Shown here piece after piece: positions 54,483 to 62,906 of a stretch of DNA of 64,000 bases. The stretch's first letter is position 1. Each line of letters starts with the position of its first letter. The position numbers were made by a program, and so were the translations under genes. The DNA is from Thermoplasmatota archaeon (GTDB lineage Archaea; Thermoplasmatota; Thermoplasmata; UBA10834), in the NCBI GenBank assembly GCA_018818785.1, contig JAHIRF010000006.1, forward strand, positions 223,636-287,635, written 5' to 3'. The notes under the pieces were generated by a model. The model was not told the DNA's origin, made no database searches, and worked only from the letters and a program-made list of their open reading frames with translations.

Positions 54483-55109
54483 CTAATTCTCAACCCGTTT
54501 AGTAACCCTGACCTTTCGAAGGCGTTTCTTGACCCCCTGATGGCTCATTCCTATCTTCTCGGCTATCTGCTTCAATGACAATCCTTCGGCTCGTAGACGC
54601 AGAATATCGCTATCAGAGATGTCAAATCGAGGCCTGCCGAGGGTCTTCCCTTCGGCTCTTGCCCTAGCAAGCCCGTCCATCGTCCTTTCCCGGATCAGCT
54701 CAAGCTCGAGCTCGGAAACCGCGCCTAATATCGTGTAAAGCAGCTTGCCCGCAGGACTCGAAGTATCGATCTCTTGGTCGCTGCAGATAAGGCCGACATT
54801 GGCTCGCTTGAGTTCATCTAGCAGGTTGTGCAGATTCCGGACAGAGCGACCAATCCGGTCAATTCGTACAATTAGAACCGCATCGAATCTATGTCCTCGC
54901 GCGAGTTTCATCATTCGATCAAGGCCGGGACGGCTTGCCTTCCCTCCACTCGCAATGTCGATAAACTCCTCGAAGATTTGCCATTCCCTATGGGCTGCGA
55001 ATCTCCGGAGCTTAAGTAATTGGTTCTCGGGAGTCTGTTCCTTGTCATGACGGGAGACTCTGGCATATAGGGCCACTGTCATCTGCTCTTTGTTCGATTT
55101 CTCATTCAT
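54483..55109 (-). CDS. Serine recombinase (resolvase/invertase family)
   Basis: A 208-residue small serine recombinase. The catalytic Ser is Ser19 in YARVSRHDK; further family blocks are LIVRIDRIGRSVRNLHNLL and the LIRERTMDGLARARAEGKTLGRP linker. The C-terminal Hin-like helix-turn-helix (SLKQIAEKIGMSHQGVKKRL) binds DNA. ATG 55109 follows GGTGAATCC, 4 bp after the winged-helix gene stop. Such enzymes invert or resolve DNA; the target sites here are not identified. Confidence 0.88.
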   Translation of the reverse strand: MNEKSNKEQMTVALYARVSRHDKEQTPENQLLKLRRFAAHREWQIFEEFIDIASGGKASRPGLDRMMKLARGHRFDAVLIVRIDRIGRSVRNLHNLLDELKRANVGLICSDQEIDTSSPAGKLLYTILGAVSELELELIRERTMDGLARARAEGKTLGRPRFDISDSDILRLRAEGLSLKQIAEKIGMSHQGVKKRLRKVRVTKRVEN

Positions 55110-55113
55110 GGAT

Positions 55114-56043
55114 TCACCTGTAGGAGATATCTGGCGTTGAGTCTGGACTACTGGAGATTGGATGGTAGGCGTGATTTCGATTGATGGACTGGAGAATCTC
55201 AACGGCCTGAATCATCGCCTTTGTCAGCGCACCCAGCTCTGATTCGATAACCTTCATGGACTTTGAGAGCTTGACCTGCGCATTGCGCGTCTCAATTAGT
55301 GTCTTATTGAACTCGGTTGAATCAACGAGCATCTTGATTACGCGAGTCTTATCATCGTCATTTTCAGGCCCTTGAATGTCAATTTCAACGGGATAATGCG
55401 ACCCCGCGAGGACGACATCAGAACCGCCTACCCTTATTCGTCTATTCACGAGTTCGACGGGCAGGGATAGATGTTCATGGCCTTCGCGATTGGCGACCAT
55501 GTTTTTGAGATCATCAAGGAGTTCCTTGGAGAAGAAGCTGCGAATTGCCTCCTCCCATCCATTACGGAGCCATATTTGACCCTTACCTGAGGCCGCGCTG
55601 ATGCTCAAGCTCATGCTTGGGACCTTTATGACAATCATCGCGCGGTTCTGCTTTCCATTTCGAAATTCGCCAACCTCCCGAGCGATTTCAAGATCCGTTT
55701 CCGAAAGTGCGACTTTATAGGTTACTCGATGGCGGTTCTGAGTCAGGAATGGAGCCCTGCCAAGCGTGGGGGGCACCTTCTGCCAGTGTCTACTAGACTG
55801 GTTTTGAATTATGGATAGAGCACTGCCTGAATCCTTAACTCGAAATGTCAATTCATCACGAGCATCTCCTGATCGCTGGATTAGACCCTTCGTTTCGAAG
55901 CGTGCAAGAGCCTTGTAGACTGTGTTTCTCCTGGGCTTCTTCGATTCAAGCGACAGATTCCTAATGAGGTGGTCTATTGTGAACCATTTATCTGGGCTAT
56001 TGTTGAGAATGATGAGAACTCGTCTGGTGACACTCAGGCCCAT
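55114..56043 (-). CDS. Winged-helix DNA-binding protein, first gene of recombinase operon
   Basis: A 309-residue protein. The N-terminal 60-70 residues form a winged helix (WFTIDHLIRNLSL, NTVYKALARFETKGLIQR). The middle is a basic mixed region and residues 240-290 are predicted helical, perhaps a coiled coil. I do not recognise the rest. It overlaps neither neighbour but is only 4 bp from the serine recombinase, so it may regulate or direct the recombinases. Confidence 0.7.
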   Translation of the reverse strand: MGLSVTRRVLIILNNSPDKWFTIDHLIRNLSLESKKPRRNTVYKALARFETKGLIQRSGDARDELTFRVKDSGSALSIIQNQSSRHWQKVPPTLGRAPFLTQNRHRVTYKVALSETDLEIAREVGEFRNGKQNRAMIVIKVPSMSLSISAASGKGQIWLRNGWEEAIRSFFSKELLDDLKNMVANREGHEHLSLPVELVNRRIRVGGSDVVLAGSHYPVEIDIQGPENDDDKTRVIKMLVDSTEFNKTLIETRNAQVKLSKSMKVIESELGALTKAMIQAVEILQSINRNHAYHPISSSPDSTPDISYR

Positions 56044-56194
56044 TAGGCACCCTCCCTTAGGGCGGACACGATGACCGTCATTGACATTCCCTGCACTGGC
56101 TCAGTGCATTCGCAAAAGGTTGGAGGGTAGCCTAATGTCCATTCATCATCCTGTAATGCTGCAGGCGATACGGACGAGGCTCTCCCCTCAAGAT

Positions 56195-56707
56195 TCACCT
56201 CTTTTCCTCCGTTTGCGAATCGAAAATAGCAATCTCAGATTCATCATGTGATTGAGCAGATTGTGATGGTTCGGGAGGTCTATCTCCAAACGGACCTTTA
56301 TTGCCGTTTCTCGACGCCGATTCATTTCCGCACTCTCTGAGCCCGTCGACCGGCGTTCTACCGCTAGTTGCTCCAGGAACATAGCCAAGGTCCCGGAGCT
56401 GCCGAATTATCGCTCTCCGAACAAAGGAACTCTTATTCGGGAACTGGCGCGGGAGGTCCTGCAAGACAGCTTCGATTAGCTGCGAGATTCGCATCGGCAT
56501 CTTAGCGCTCACTATGAACATCTTTCTTCTATGGCTCGCATTATTCCGAGTTTTCCGCTCAACATTGAGGCCTTTACGAGGCTCAAGCACCTCTCTTGAA
56601 ATCAAGTGCTCTACAAATCTCGAGAACGGAATCAACCCAGCGGCCATCTTACCCTTTATCAGGACTTCCTGATCTATCGAAATCAACACTTTCTTTCGTC
56701 TATACAT
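56195..56707 (-). CDS. Tandem ribbon-helix-helix-like protein
   Basis: A 170-residue protein with two stretches that look like ribbon-helix-helix modules: KVLISIDQEVLIKGKMAAGL followed by FSRFVEHLISREVLE (residues 6-42), and FIVSAKMPMRISQLIEAVL with SSFVRRAIIRQLRDLG (about 64-108). The last 50 residues are hydrophilic. Such proteins are element repressors or copy-control factors. It is divergent from the 56743 gene with 35 bp between starts, so overlapping promoters are likely. Confidence 0.65.
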   Translation of the reverse strand: MYRRKKVLISIDQEVLIKGKMAAGLIPFSRFVEHLISREVLEPRKGLNVERKTRNNASHRRKMFIVSAKMPMRISQLIEAVLQDLPRQFPNKSSFVRRAIIRQLRDLGYVPGATSGRTPVDGLRECGNESASRNGNKGPFGDRPPEPSQSAQSHDESEIAIFDSQTEEKR

Positions 56708-56742
56708 CGATATATTTGAAAACGAGAAGACTATTACACCTC
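56708..56742. promoter_or_regulatory. Overlapping divergent promoters in the island
   Basis: GATATATTTG (56709-56718) lies about 27 nt before ATG 56743 (plus). On the minus strand TGTAATAGTC (about 56729-56738) lies about 25 nt before ATG 56707. The boxes are so close that the two genes must exclude or co-regulate each other. Confidence 0.45.
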
Positions 56743-58014
56743 ATGCCAACAGTGTTAAAAGTACAAGATTCTGCATCTGGCCATTTCGCATGTTCATTTG
56801 AAAGTAGGGTAACAGAATGGCCTGAGAATGGCGAACGAGGATATCTTAGGACCCCTCCAAAAGGTCAACTCGTCAAACAGGTTTTTGAAGATTGGAGCAC
56901 AGGAAAGCTGACCTCTGGACTCGAAAATGAACTCTCAAGGCGACGATTGAATCTCTGGAATATTTGTAGAATCGTTTGTTGTGATCACTGTCAATTCTTT
57001 GAATCGGGCTCAGATGCCAAACATGAAATGGACCCTCTATCTTCTAAAATGGCATTCAACAGATTCTATGTGAGCGATGTTGAGGATATGTCATTCAGAC
57101 GAGCCCTCGTGATCCTATATATCTTCGGCAGCAATGGACGGACAGGAAATGGCCGCCCAATGGGCTATCTTGATGAAGACATTGCGAAGTTCGCAGGCGT
57201 GAGTACAAGAAAGTCGAAAGAACGGATTATCAAGCTATTCACCGATTATGGCTATCTTAAGAAACACAACCTCAAGGGGAGAATACGGTATAGCTACAAT
57301 CCTGTTGGGCGTAGCACGATGATGCGTGCCCACAAATTGACCATCAGGGATGATGCGAGTAAGATCATGAGACATGCGCTCAAGGATGTGGAGCGGAAGA
57401 AGATCGAGGCTATCATGGGGACCTATGTCACTGGCGATGTTCCCCCTCCACCATTCATGAACACCTTGATCTTCTCACTCCGGATGTTCAGCCTACTATG
57501 GAATTATCAGCTGGAAGCATCAATAGACTACGAATCTAAGGAGAAGAACGGGAAGCGGAATAATGTCGTGCTCGCGCCAGGCAGCAAGGAAGCCGCAGAG
57601 TACACAAAAAATCTGGTGTATTGCCATTTGGATGCCTTCATGAACTCGTCGTCTCCTATCAAAAAGAGTGACAAGAGACAATGTCTTGAATATCGCGAGA
57701 AATTTAAACCTGGGATGAAACGGAATAACCATAGCGTCAGGAGCCCAGTATTGGTCTGGGACCTGCAGAAGGCATTCGCTCTTTATGATGACCTTAATGA
57801 TCCAGGATCAAGAATCTTATGCGATGAACCTGGATGCTCCGGGAGGTCATGGAGCACGATGAATGATGAGAATGGCGCTGCAATGAAAAGAAAGACAGAC
57901 CAACATTTTGGCAGACGAAAGAAAAGACCTGCAAAACCTGGCAGTCAACTGACATATTGGGAGAATTTCGTAACCGGGATGGTCGAATCGATTGAACAGA
58001 TGTATCGAGATTGA
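56743..58014 (+). CDS. Large winged-helix protein with cysteine motif, unknown function
   Basis: A 423-residue protein whose gene is poorer in GC than the core genes. Cysteines cluster at 75, 79, 80 and 83 (CRIVCCDHC), with another group near the end (LCDEPGCSGR). A winged helix is likely at about 140-190 (YLDEDIAKFAGVSTRKSKERI, LFTDYGYLKKHNLKGRIRYSYN). Without recognisable catalytic motifs it might be a replication or transcription factor of the element. ATG 56743 lies about 27 nt after a TATA box, so a leaderless transcript is expected; the frame is open further upstream from 56596 but crosses the promoter. Confidence 0.65.
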   Translation: MPTVLKVQDSASGHFACSFESRVTEWPENGERGYLRTPPKGQLVKQVFEDWSTGKLTSGLENELSRRRLNLWNICRIVCCDHCQFFESGSDAKHEMDPLSSKMAFNRFYVSDVEDMSFRRALVILYIFGSNGRTGNGRPMGYLDEDIAKFAGVSTRKSKERIIKLFTDYGYLKKHNLKGRIRYSYNPVGRSTMMRAHKLTIRDDASKIMRHALKDVERKKIEAIMGTYVTGDVPPPPFMNTLIFSLRMFSLLWNYQLEASIDYESKEKNGKRNNVVLAPGSKEAAEYTKNLVYCHLDAFMNSSSPIKKSDKRQCLEYREKFKPGMKRNNHSVRSPVLVWDLQKAFALYDDLNDPGSRILCDEPGCSGRSWSTMNDENGAAMKRKTDQHFGRRKKRPAKPGSQLTYWENFVTGMVESIEQMYRD

Positions 58015-58366
58015 TGACTTGACAAAACTTGACGTCCCCTTTAGATGACTGGCACCTAGTTCAAGCATACAATTTTAGAGTGAAAGCTCCACTCATTCCG
58101 AGGTATTAATTAAGATAGTATGTCGCAAGGGATCACTTACTATCCAATCGCATCAGAACATGATTACGCATCTCGCTATATCAATTCACAAAGGTCATGG
58201 AGTCCATGATATCGACTCATGCACAAAACAAAATCATGATAATATCTAACACCATATAATAATGACTGGCACCTCAATATTCGGATACTCAACAGAAAAT
58301 ATTCGAAACTCAGTTCCACACTATTAATATAGATATATTATCGGAACCATCCAGCGAGGAAACAAG
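58015..58366 (+). other. AT-rich intergenic stretch with direct repeats
   Basis: About 350 bp of AT-rich DNA without a gene. It contains the 13-bp direct repeat ATGACTGGCACCT at 58045-58057 and 58262-58274, a palindrome-like CATGGAGTCCATG (58197-58210), and several short ATGAT/ATCAT words. This is the kind of region where an element's replication origin or partition site could lie, but no origin protein box was recognised. Confidence 0.35.
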
Positions 58367-58410
58367 TGAGAGAAGCCCTTAAGCCATTGAAGACGATTCA
58401 GGGAGCGCTC
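58367..58410 (+). promoter_or_regulatory. Repeated promoter module, copy 1
   Basis: GAGAGAAGCCCTTAAGCC at 58369-58386, followed by ATTGAAGACGATTCAGGGAG, is the first of three copies of a module in the island. It precedes a 19-residue frame and the 58481 gene. CTTAAG may act as part of a TATA/BRE. Confidence 0.55.
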
Positions 58411-58417
58411 AACGGAA

Positions 58418-58477
58418 ATGGCGATGATGAGTTCTTGCATGTTATGTGTGCAAGGAAGGCATTGGGAAGAGGAATGA
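58418..58477 (+). CDS. 19-residue leader open frame
   Basis: ATG 58418 to TGA 58475-58477 encodes 19 residues starting MAMMSSC. Its first codons, after GGAA, match the start of the secreted-protein gene at 59951 (GGAAATGGCGATG), which follows copy 3 of the same promoter module. It ends 3 bp before the GTG of the next gene. It may be a coupled leader or the remnant of a gene start after duplication of the promoter. Confidence 0.35.
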   Translation: MAMMSSCMLCVQGRHWEEE

Positions 58478-58480
58478 GGG

Positions 58481-58807
58481 GTGACAGGCATTCCGGATTC
58501 GGGAAGTCGCGATAGACCAGATAGGTACCAACAATACACTCTTTTCGATGTCGTCGATAGACTTCATGACATAGAAAACAGAATAGAGGCAATAGAGTCT
58601 GGCATTGAGGAACAAAAGGAGCGCGAGTACCACAACTATGTGCGAAATACAGGTATCGCTTTCGTCACTCTTTCTCTTGCAGGATACAGTTTATCGCTCG
58701 CATTGCCAGATTCCTCGTATGGCCTAATCAGTACTGTGGTCGGAATTGCAGGAATAATACTCGTGTATGTATCGCTGTTTATATCAAGGAAGAGGAAAGG
58801 AACTTAG
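58481..58807 (+). CDS. Small membrane protein with N-terminal coiled coil
   Basis: A 108-residue protein from GTG 58481. Residues 20-50 form a coiled coil (FDVVDRLHDIENRIEAIE). Two membrane segments lie at about 55-73 and 82-102, before a basic end RKRKGT. No family is recognised. It is the first of three membrane/surface genes following identical promoter modules. Confidence 0.6.
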   Translation: MTGIPDSGSRDRPDRYQQYTLFDVVDRLHDIENRIEAIESGIEEQKEREYHNYVRNTGIAFVTLSLAGYSLSLALPDSSYGLISTVVGIAGIILVYVSLFISRKRKGT

Positions 58808-58843
58808 CTCTGACCAATGCTCCGCTGATTGAATCAATCCGTG

Positions 58844-58892
58844 GGAAAAGACCATGGGGACGGAGAGAAGCTCTTAAGCCATCGATAGGCAT
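58844..58892 (+). promoter_or_regulatory. Repeated promoter module, copy 2
   Basis: AAAAGACCATGGGG then GGAGAGAAGCTCTTAAGCCA (58862-58881) and TCGATAGGCATTCCC. With copy 3 the similarity begins earlier, at the AAAAGRCCAT. It precedes the 58923 gene by about 40 nt. Confidence 0.55.
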
Positions 58893-58922
58893 TCCCATTT
58901 CGGGAATCCTGGGTGGTTACTC

Positions 58923-59900
58923 TTGAGTGAAGATAGTCTTACCGCAATTGCGATTATCGTTTCGGCTGTCTTGGCGATCATTGGCTATGTTTTCAATTCG
59001 AAGGCTGCCCGGGATCTAGAAAGGTCCAAAGTCTACAGACAGACGAAACTAGATGCGTATAGAGAGATGAACGCAGCAATCACGGATATTACCTACGTGT
59101 ATGAATCATGTCGACAATTGCTGACGCAAATGAAGCTCACCAAGCCTGATGATTCCTTTGCCCCAATCATCATGGAGTATGTCTCGCACCTAAGAGACTC
59201 CGAAAGGAGTTTGGGGACGGACATTGCAGATAGAATCATTCAAACGCACGAAGAGTTTGTCGATGAGCAGATGCAGGACTCAGAGAACAAGGAAGACCGA
59301 GCGTCGGAACATATCTTCGTGAGATATGCCGCTGTCTCTGCGAACATACTAAGCCGGAGAGTGATTAGTCAGGGAATAAAACGCATGGAAATGGCTAGAG
59401 CTAATGCAGCTCTCGTTTCAGAAGAGCCAGGCACCGTGCGAACAGACCTCCAGAATCTCATTAGTCATCTAACAGTGCATTGGGAACTCACTTCCGATGC
59501 AATAGCCAATGAACTAAAGCGCCACCAGGATGGCCTGAATGCATCTGAGATTGTATCGAACAGTAGGGATGAGGAATTGGCTTCGAAGATTGCAGAAGCT
59601 ACGAAGACTATGAAAGATGATTTGAACAAGGCAATGGTCTCCTCTTGGTTTTCATTTCCGTTGAAGAGACCTCAGCACCGGGAACAGTCCGAGCACGGAG
59701 TCTCGTCCAGCGTCCTTGCACTTAGCCAAATCTCAATTGCCTTGCTCATCGCTGGATACACTGTAATCTTCTCGGTCCTGATTGCCGAGGGTTTTGCTCT
59801 TAGTTCCGTCTATTGGGGCGGAGTTATGTTGATACTCGTCGGTGGATATGTCGCCGTCAAATCAATACAGCGTCATGAATCATCTGAGAAAAGGCCATAG
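58923..59900 (+). CDS. Membrane protein with long cytoplasmic helical region
   Basis: A 325-residue protein from TTG 58923, preceded by GGGTGGTTA. A single N-terminal membrane segment (about 5-22) is followed by about 235 mostly helical residues and two C-terminal membrane segments (about 265-285 and 290-310), ending in a basic tail. The helical region resembles coiled-coil spacer proteins with no catalytic motif. Both ends anchored in the membrane suggests a bridging or surface-sensing role; the function is unknown. Confidence 0.6.
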   Translation: MSEDSLTAIAIIVSAVLAIIGYVFNSKAARDLERSKVYRQTKLDAYREMNAAITDITYVYESCRQLLTQMKLTKPDDSFAPIIMEYVSHLRDSERSLGTDIADRIIQTHEEFVDEQMQDSENKEDRASEHIFVRYAAVSANILSRRVISQGIKRMEMARANAALVSEEPGTVRTDLQNLISHLTVHWELTSDAIANELKRHQDGLNASEIVSNSRDEELASKIAEATKTMKDDLNKAMVSSWFSFPLKRPQHREQSEHGVSSSVLALSQISIALLIAGYTVIFSVLIAEGFALSSVYWGGVMLILVGGYVAVKSIQRHESSEKRP

Positions 59901-59942
59901 AGGTGGGAGAGAAGCCCTTAAGCCTTCGAGAGCGATTCTGGA
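59886..59942 (+). promoter_or_regulatory. Repeated promoter module, copy 3
   Basis: AAAAGGCCATAGAGG then GGGAGAGAAGCCCTTAAGCC (59905-59924) and TTCGAGAGCGATTCTGGAG. It overlaps the end of the 58923 gene and drives the surface-protein gene at 59951. Confidence 0.55.
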
Positions 59943-59950
59943 GTGAGGAA

Positions 59951-61015
59951 ATGGCGATGCTCGCAAAGACGGGGGCTGCGTATTCGATAATAGGCTTGCT
60001 CGTGATCGGAATGTTTCTGTGCGTTTTACAGCCCGCGGAGGCAACATCAGGGAGTATAACGGTCAATCCAGGTGAGACAAAATACGTTAGTTTCGGGACC
60101 TGCGTCGACAATGACGTTTTACTGTGGTCTCTGGAAATATCAACCTGGAGCACAATCTTCACTTACTGGTTGCAGAAACCAGATGGAGGGCACCTGACTC
60201 TCGAATCCTTGACGTGGGGGAAGGTTGTTAATTATCCGGGAGAATGGAAGCTTGGATTCAGCATAGACTCATCTGGATGGTGGAGCGCGACCTTATACTA
60301 CACGACATACAGGGTCACGCCAAGTATAGTCATCTCGACCCCGCACGACTCATCATACATCAATCAGGCACAGATAGATGTCTCGGGAACCGTTGATGGA
60401 TACGCGGATGCTGTGGCGGTTAGTCTTGACGATATTCACTACGACACTGCGGACATCTACCTCGGAAGCTGGAGCCGACAGGTGACTTTGACAGCGGATG
60501 GCGACCATACAATTTACGCAGAGGCCACTTTGAACTGGGGAAGCTACGCCGTCAAGTACTACGATTCTGTGACAGTGACCCTCGATAGAGTCCTCCCCGA
60601 GGTCAACATAGTGGTACCAAGCGATAGCGGGCTTGTCAGGGATAATTATGTGGACATCAGCTGGCAATGTTCGGATGAATGCGGTATAGCCAAGACCGAG
60701 ATGAAGATTGACAGTTGGGGATGGAGCACTGTAACAGGAAGCAGCTACAACGATTTCAGGCTGTCAACAGGTGAACATACTATTCAGATTCGCGTCACCG
60801 ACATGGCCGGCAACCAGGCAACCGATTCCACAACATTTACCGTTGATGCACGAGCGTTGAGCTTCGACGGCCCCTACTACGGTTTACCATTGGTGGGCAT
60901 AGTTCTGGGCATAGTGATTGTTGCCATTACTCTGGTTTTGCTATTACGACGAAGGCGTGGAGGTGCCGCTATCGCAACCGCGCCGGAGGAGACCTCGCCG
61001 GAATCGGCCCAATGA
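59951..61015 (+). CDS. Surface protein with signal peptide, Ig-like repeats and C-terminal anchor
   Basis: A 354-residue exported protein. ATG 59951, after GGAGTGAGG, opens a signal peptide (MAMLAKTGAAYSIIGLL, cleavage near AEATSG). The mature part contains two Ig-like (Big/bacterial surface) repeats around VSGTVDGYADAVAVSLDD and ISWQCSDECGIAKTEM, the latter with a cysteine pair, and an RVTDMAGNQATDSTTFTV end typical of such domains. A membrane helix at about 305-328 followed by RRRRGG anchors it. The frame is open from 59903 but that start precedes the promoter module. Adhesion is a reasonable guess. Confidence 0.7.
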   Translation: MAMLAKTGAAYSIIGLLVIGMFLCVLQPAEATSGSITVNPGETKYVSFGTCVDNDVLLWSLEISTWSTIFTYWLQKPDGGHLTLESLTWGKVVNYPGEWKLGFSIDSSGWWSATLYYTTYRVTPSIVISTPHDSSYINQAQIDVSGTVDGYADAVAVSLDDIHYDTADIYLGSWSRQVTLTADGDHTIYAEATLNWGSYAVKYYDSVTVTLDRVLPEVNIVVPSDSGLVRDNYVDISWQCSDECGIAKTEMKIDSWGWSTVTGSSYNDFRLSTGEHTIQIRVTDMAGNQATDSTTFTVDARALSFDGPYYGLPLVGIVLGIVIVAITLVLLLRRRRGGAAIATAPEETSPESAQ

Positions 61016-61052
61016 AGCATTCCTTCGGGCGAGAATAGCCTTGATTCCGACC

Positions 61053-61772
61053 CTATGGCATCTTAGAAATGGTCACGTGTGCCTCATTGATCATTGCGCC
61101 AGATTCTTGGTCGAATCGAGGAGGCATTGGCGTCCGCTGATGAAATAGGTCAGGGAACTTGTCCTCCAGGGACATGAGCAGCTCGTGGGCAATCTGGCGG
61201 AGGCACGCAAGAGCAACATTCTCATAAATCATTTCTTTGCCGTCAACGATGAAGGTCCAGTGAAGCGCGTTGTGCTTTGAGAGGTCCACGTATCGCTTGT
61301 CTGGTTTCGGATCAACATGCGCTCCACCGTCCTGGTTGGCAACTTTGGTCACAAGGTACTCCCGTGTAAACTCACCTCCGTCTGGAACTCGGATAACGGG
61401 CTGGGTCCACCATGTGTCAAAGGGTACCTTCTTGGGCGGTTCGCTCGAAGGAAATCTATCAAGGAGAGGTTGAGGTTCTCCCCCATCAGGACCCATCGAT
61501 ATCCACAACAATGTAGGAATGAAATCCATACCCTCGCGGGGGAAATTCCTTGCGGTATTATAGAATCCCATATCATTCTTGACGAAAAGCTGTTCCAGTA
61601 CAGATGTTGAATTGGGGGGCTTATCGTGAAGGAGGACGCGCATTATCCCAGCAAGTCTCTTTCCCTCAGCGGTATCTCCTTCGTCAAAAGACTTTGCTGA
61701 TTTTAGCATGAAGCCTACCTGTTCGAACAATTGCCTCATAAGGTCATCACGTGTTCGACGCACAGAATTCAT
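61053..61772 (-). CDS. Hypothetical protein, mobile-element-associated
   Basis: A 239-residue protein. ATG 61772 follows GGGGGTGGCA, much better than the long frame from 62054, and gives MNSVRRTRDDLMRQLFEQVGF. The motif AEGKRLAGIMRVLLHD is shared, as far as I recall, with a widespread family of hypothetical proteins. No enzyme motif is seen. It is divergent from the 62028 gene; the 255-bp gap between starts holds no other gene. Confidence 0.6.
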   Translation of the reverse strand: MNSVRRTRDDLMRQLFEQVGFMLKSAKSFDEGDTAEGKRLAGIMRVLLHDKPPNSTSVLEQLFVKNDMGFYNTARNFPREGMDFIPTLLWISMGPDGGEPQPLLDRFPSSEPPKKVPFDTWWTQPVIRVPDGGEFTREYLVTKVANQDGGAHVDPKPDKRYVDLSKHNALHWTFIVDGKEMIYENVALACLRQIAHELLMSLEDKFPDLFHQRTPMPPRFDQESGAMINEAHVTISKMP

Positions 61773-62027
61773 TGCCACCCCCTGTACTGAGAGGGAACGC
61801 GGAATATTAACCTTCCCTCCTGGGAGGTGATAAAGAACTGAAAGAGGTTTGGCGAGGGGCAAATGACCCCTCGTTTCTGTTGCCTTCCAAAGACGCAATA
61901 AAACGGGTATGATGTACCTAAATCGGCCGAGCCAGTCAGTTTCGTGGTCCCTAATGTCAATGACCCAATTGGCCATTAGAAAAGACAATAGAGGTGTAAC
62001 GGTCTTCGGAGCTGAGGTGGTTGGAGG

Positions 62028-62843
62028 ATGAAACGGACCAAGTCTCAGATACAAGGTGATGTTCTGGATTCGCTTAGGAAAGGCGATTATGATAGACTGG
62101 ATGGCGTTCTATCGAATCTAGAATCCATAGGTCAGAATGAAGCCGCTTTTCAGGCATTCATATTGGCAGGTTTTGAAGGTTATGCAAGCTATACAAACAT
62201 GCTGCTAAAAGTTATTCCGAAAGCTGAGAATAATCCAATAGTCCAATTCCATATCCTGCACGAGATGCTTCTTCATGCTATGTTCTCGGACATGGATGGG
62301 TATAGAAAAGAATTACAGAATCTTCCGCTGAAACAAATTTCGGCCTCGATTGTGGAAGCACATAAAGCACTGTCTGATTCGCCTCCATCATTCTCGAATC
62401 AGAATTATCTGGCTGCAAGAGAACTATTCACTACTTATTTTGAGAACTACAAGAAGATGTTTACGATGCTCCACAGAGTATCAAAGAGCCTTGACGATGA
62501 TGACATGGATAGATTTCCCAAGTGGAACAGGTTTCCCTCTGGCGAGACGAGCAGGTTCTCTGGATTTATGCCTAATCCGAATGATACACTAATCAGAAAC
62601 GCAATATCCCATAAATGGATTCGCAAGCTGGATGATAGCAGGATCGAAGTCGAAGACAAGGTCGCTAGAATTCGCAAGGTCATGCGTGCGACATATATGG
62701 ATAAACGACTAGCTTGGTTGGTCTTGAGAGTCAGAATCGTCAACTCTGTCCTGAACTTGAGTGGAGTCACTTCTAACGGTATGTTTCTGGCAGCACTTCG
62801 GGCAGAGAAGGTCCGAAGAAGAAAGGAATCTATGAAACCCTGA
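62028..62843 (+). CDS. Hypothetical helical protein
   Basis: A 271-residue mainly helical protein from ATG 62028, with an ideal ribosome site GGTTGGAGG directly before it. A segment near residue 190 reads NDTLIRNAISHKWIRKLDD, similar to the RNAxxH stretches of HEPN-like and abortive-infection proteins, which is only a hint. The C-terminus is basic. It precedes the HEPN gene by 63 bp on the same strand. Confidence 0.55.
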   Translation: MKRTKSQIQGDVLDSLRKGDYDRLDGVLSNLESIGQNEAAFQAFILAGFEGYASYTNMLLKVIPKAENNPIVQFHILHEMLLHAMFSDMDGYRKELQNLPLKQISASIVEAHKALSDSPPSFSNQNYLAARELFTTYFENYKKMFTMLHRVSKSLDDDDMDRFPKWNRFPSGETSRFSGFMPNPNDTLIRNAISHKWIRKLDDSRIEVEDKVARIRKVMRATYMDKRLAWLVLRVRIVNSVLNLSGVTSNGMFLAALRAEKVRRRKESMKP

Positions 62844-62906
62844 GACCAATTTGCTCCTCTGACCAAATATCAATGTGATTGAAATCAGAGAAAAGGGATC
62901 TGGGTA

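Noticed and set aside
58160-58260. A CRISPR-like or terminal-repeat pattern in the AT-rich stretch
   Set aside because: Only single pairs of short repeats occur, with no regular spacing.
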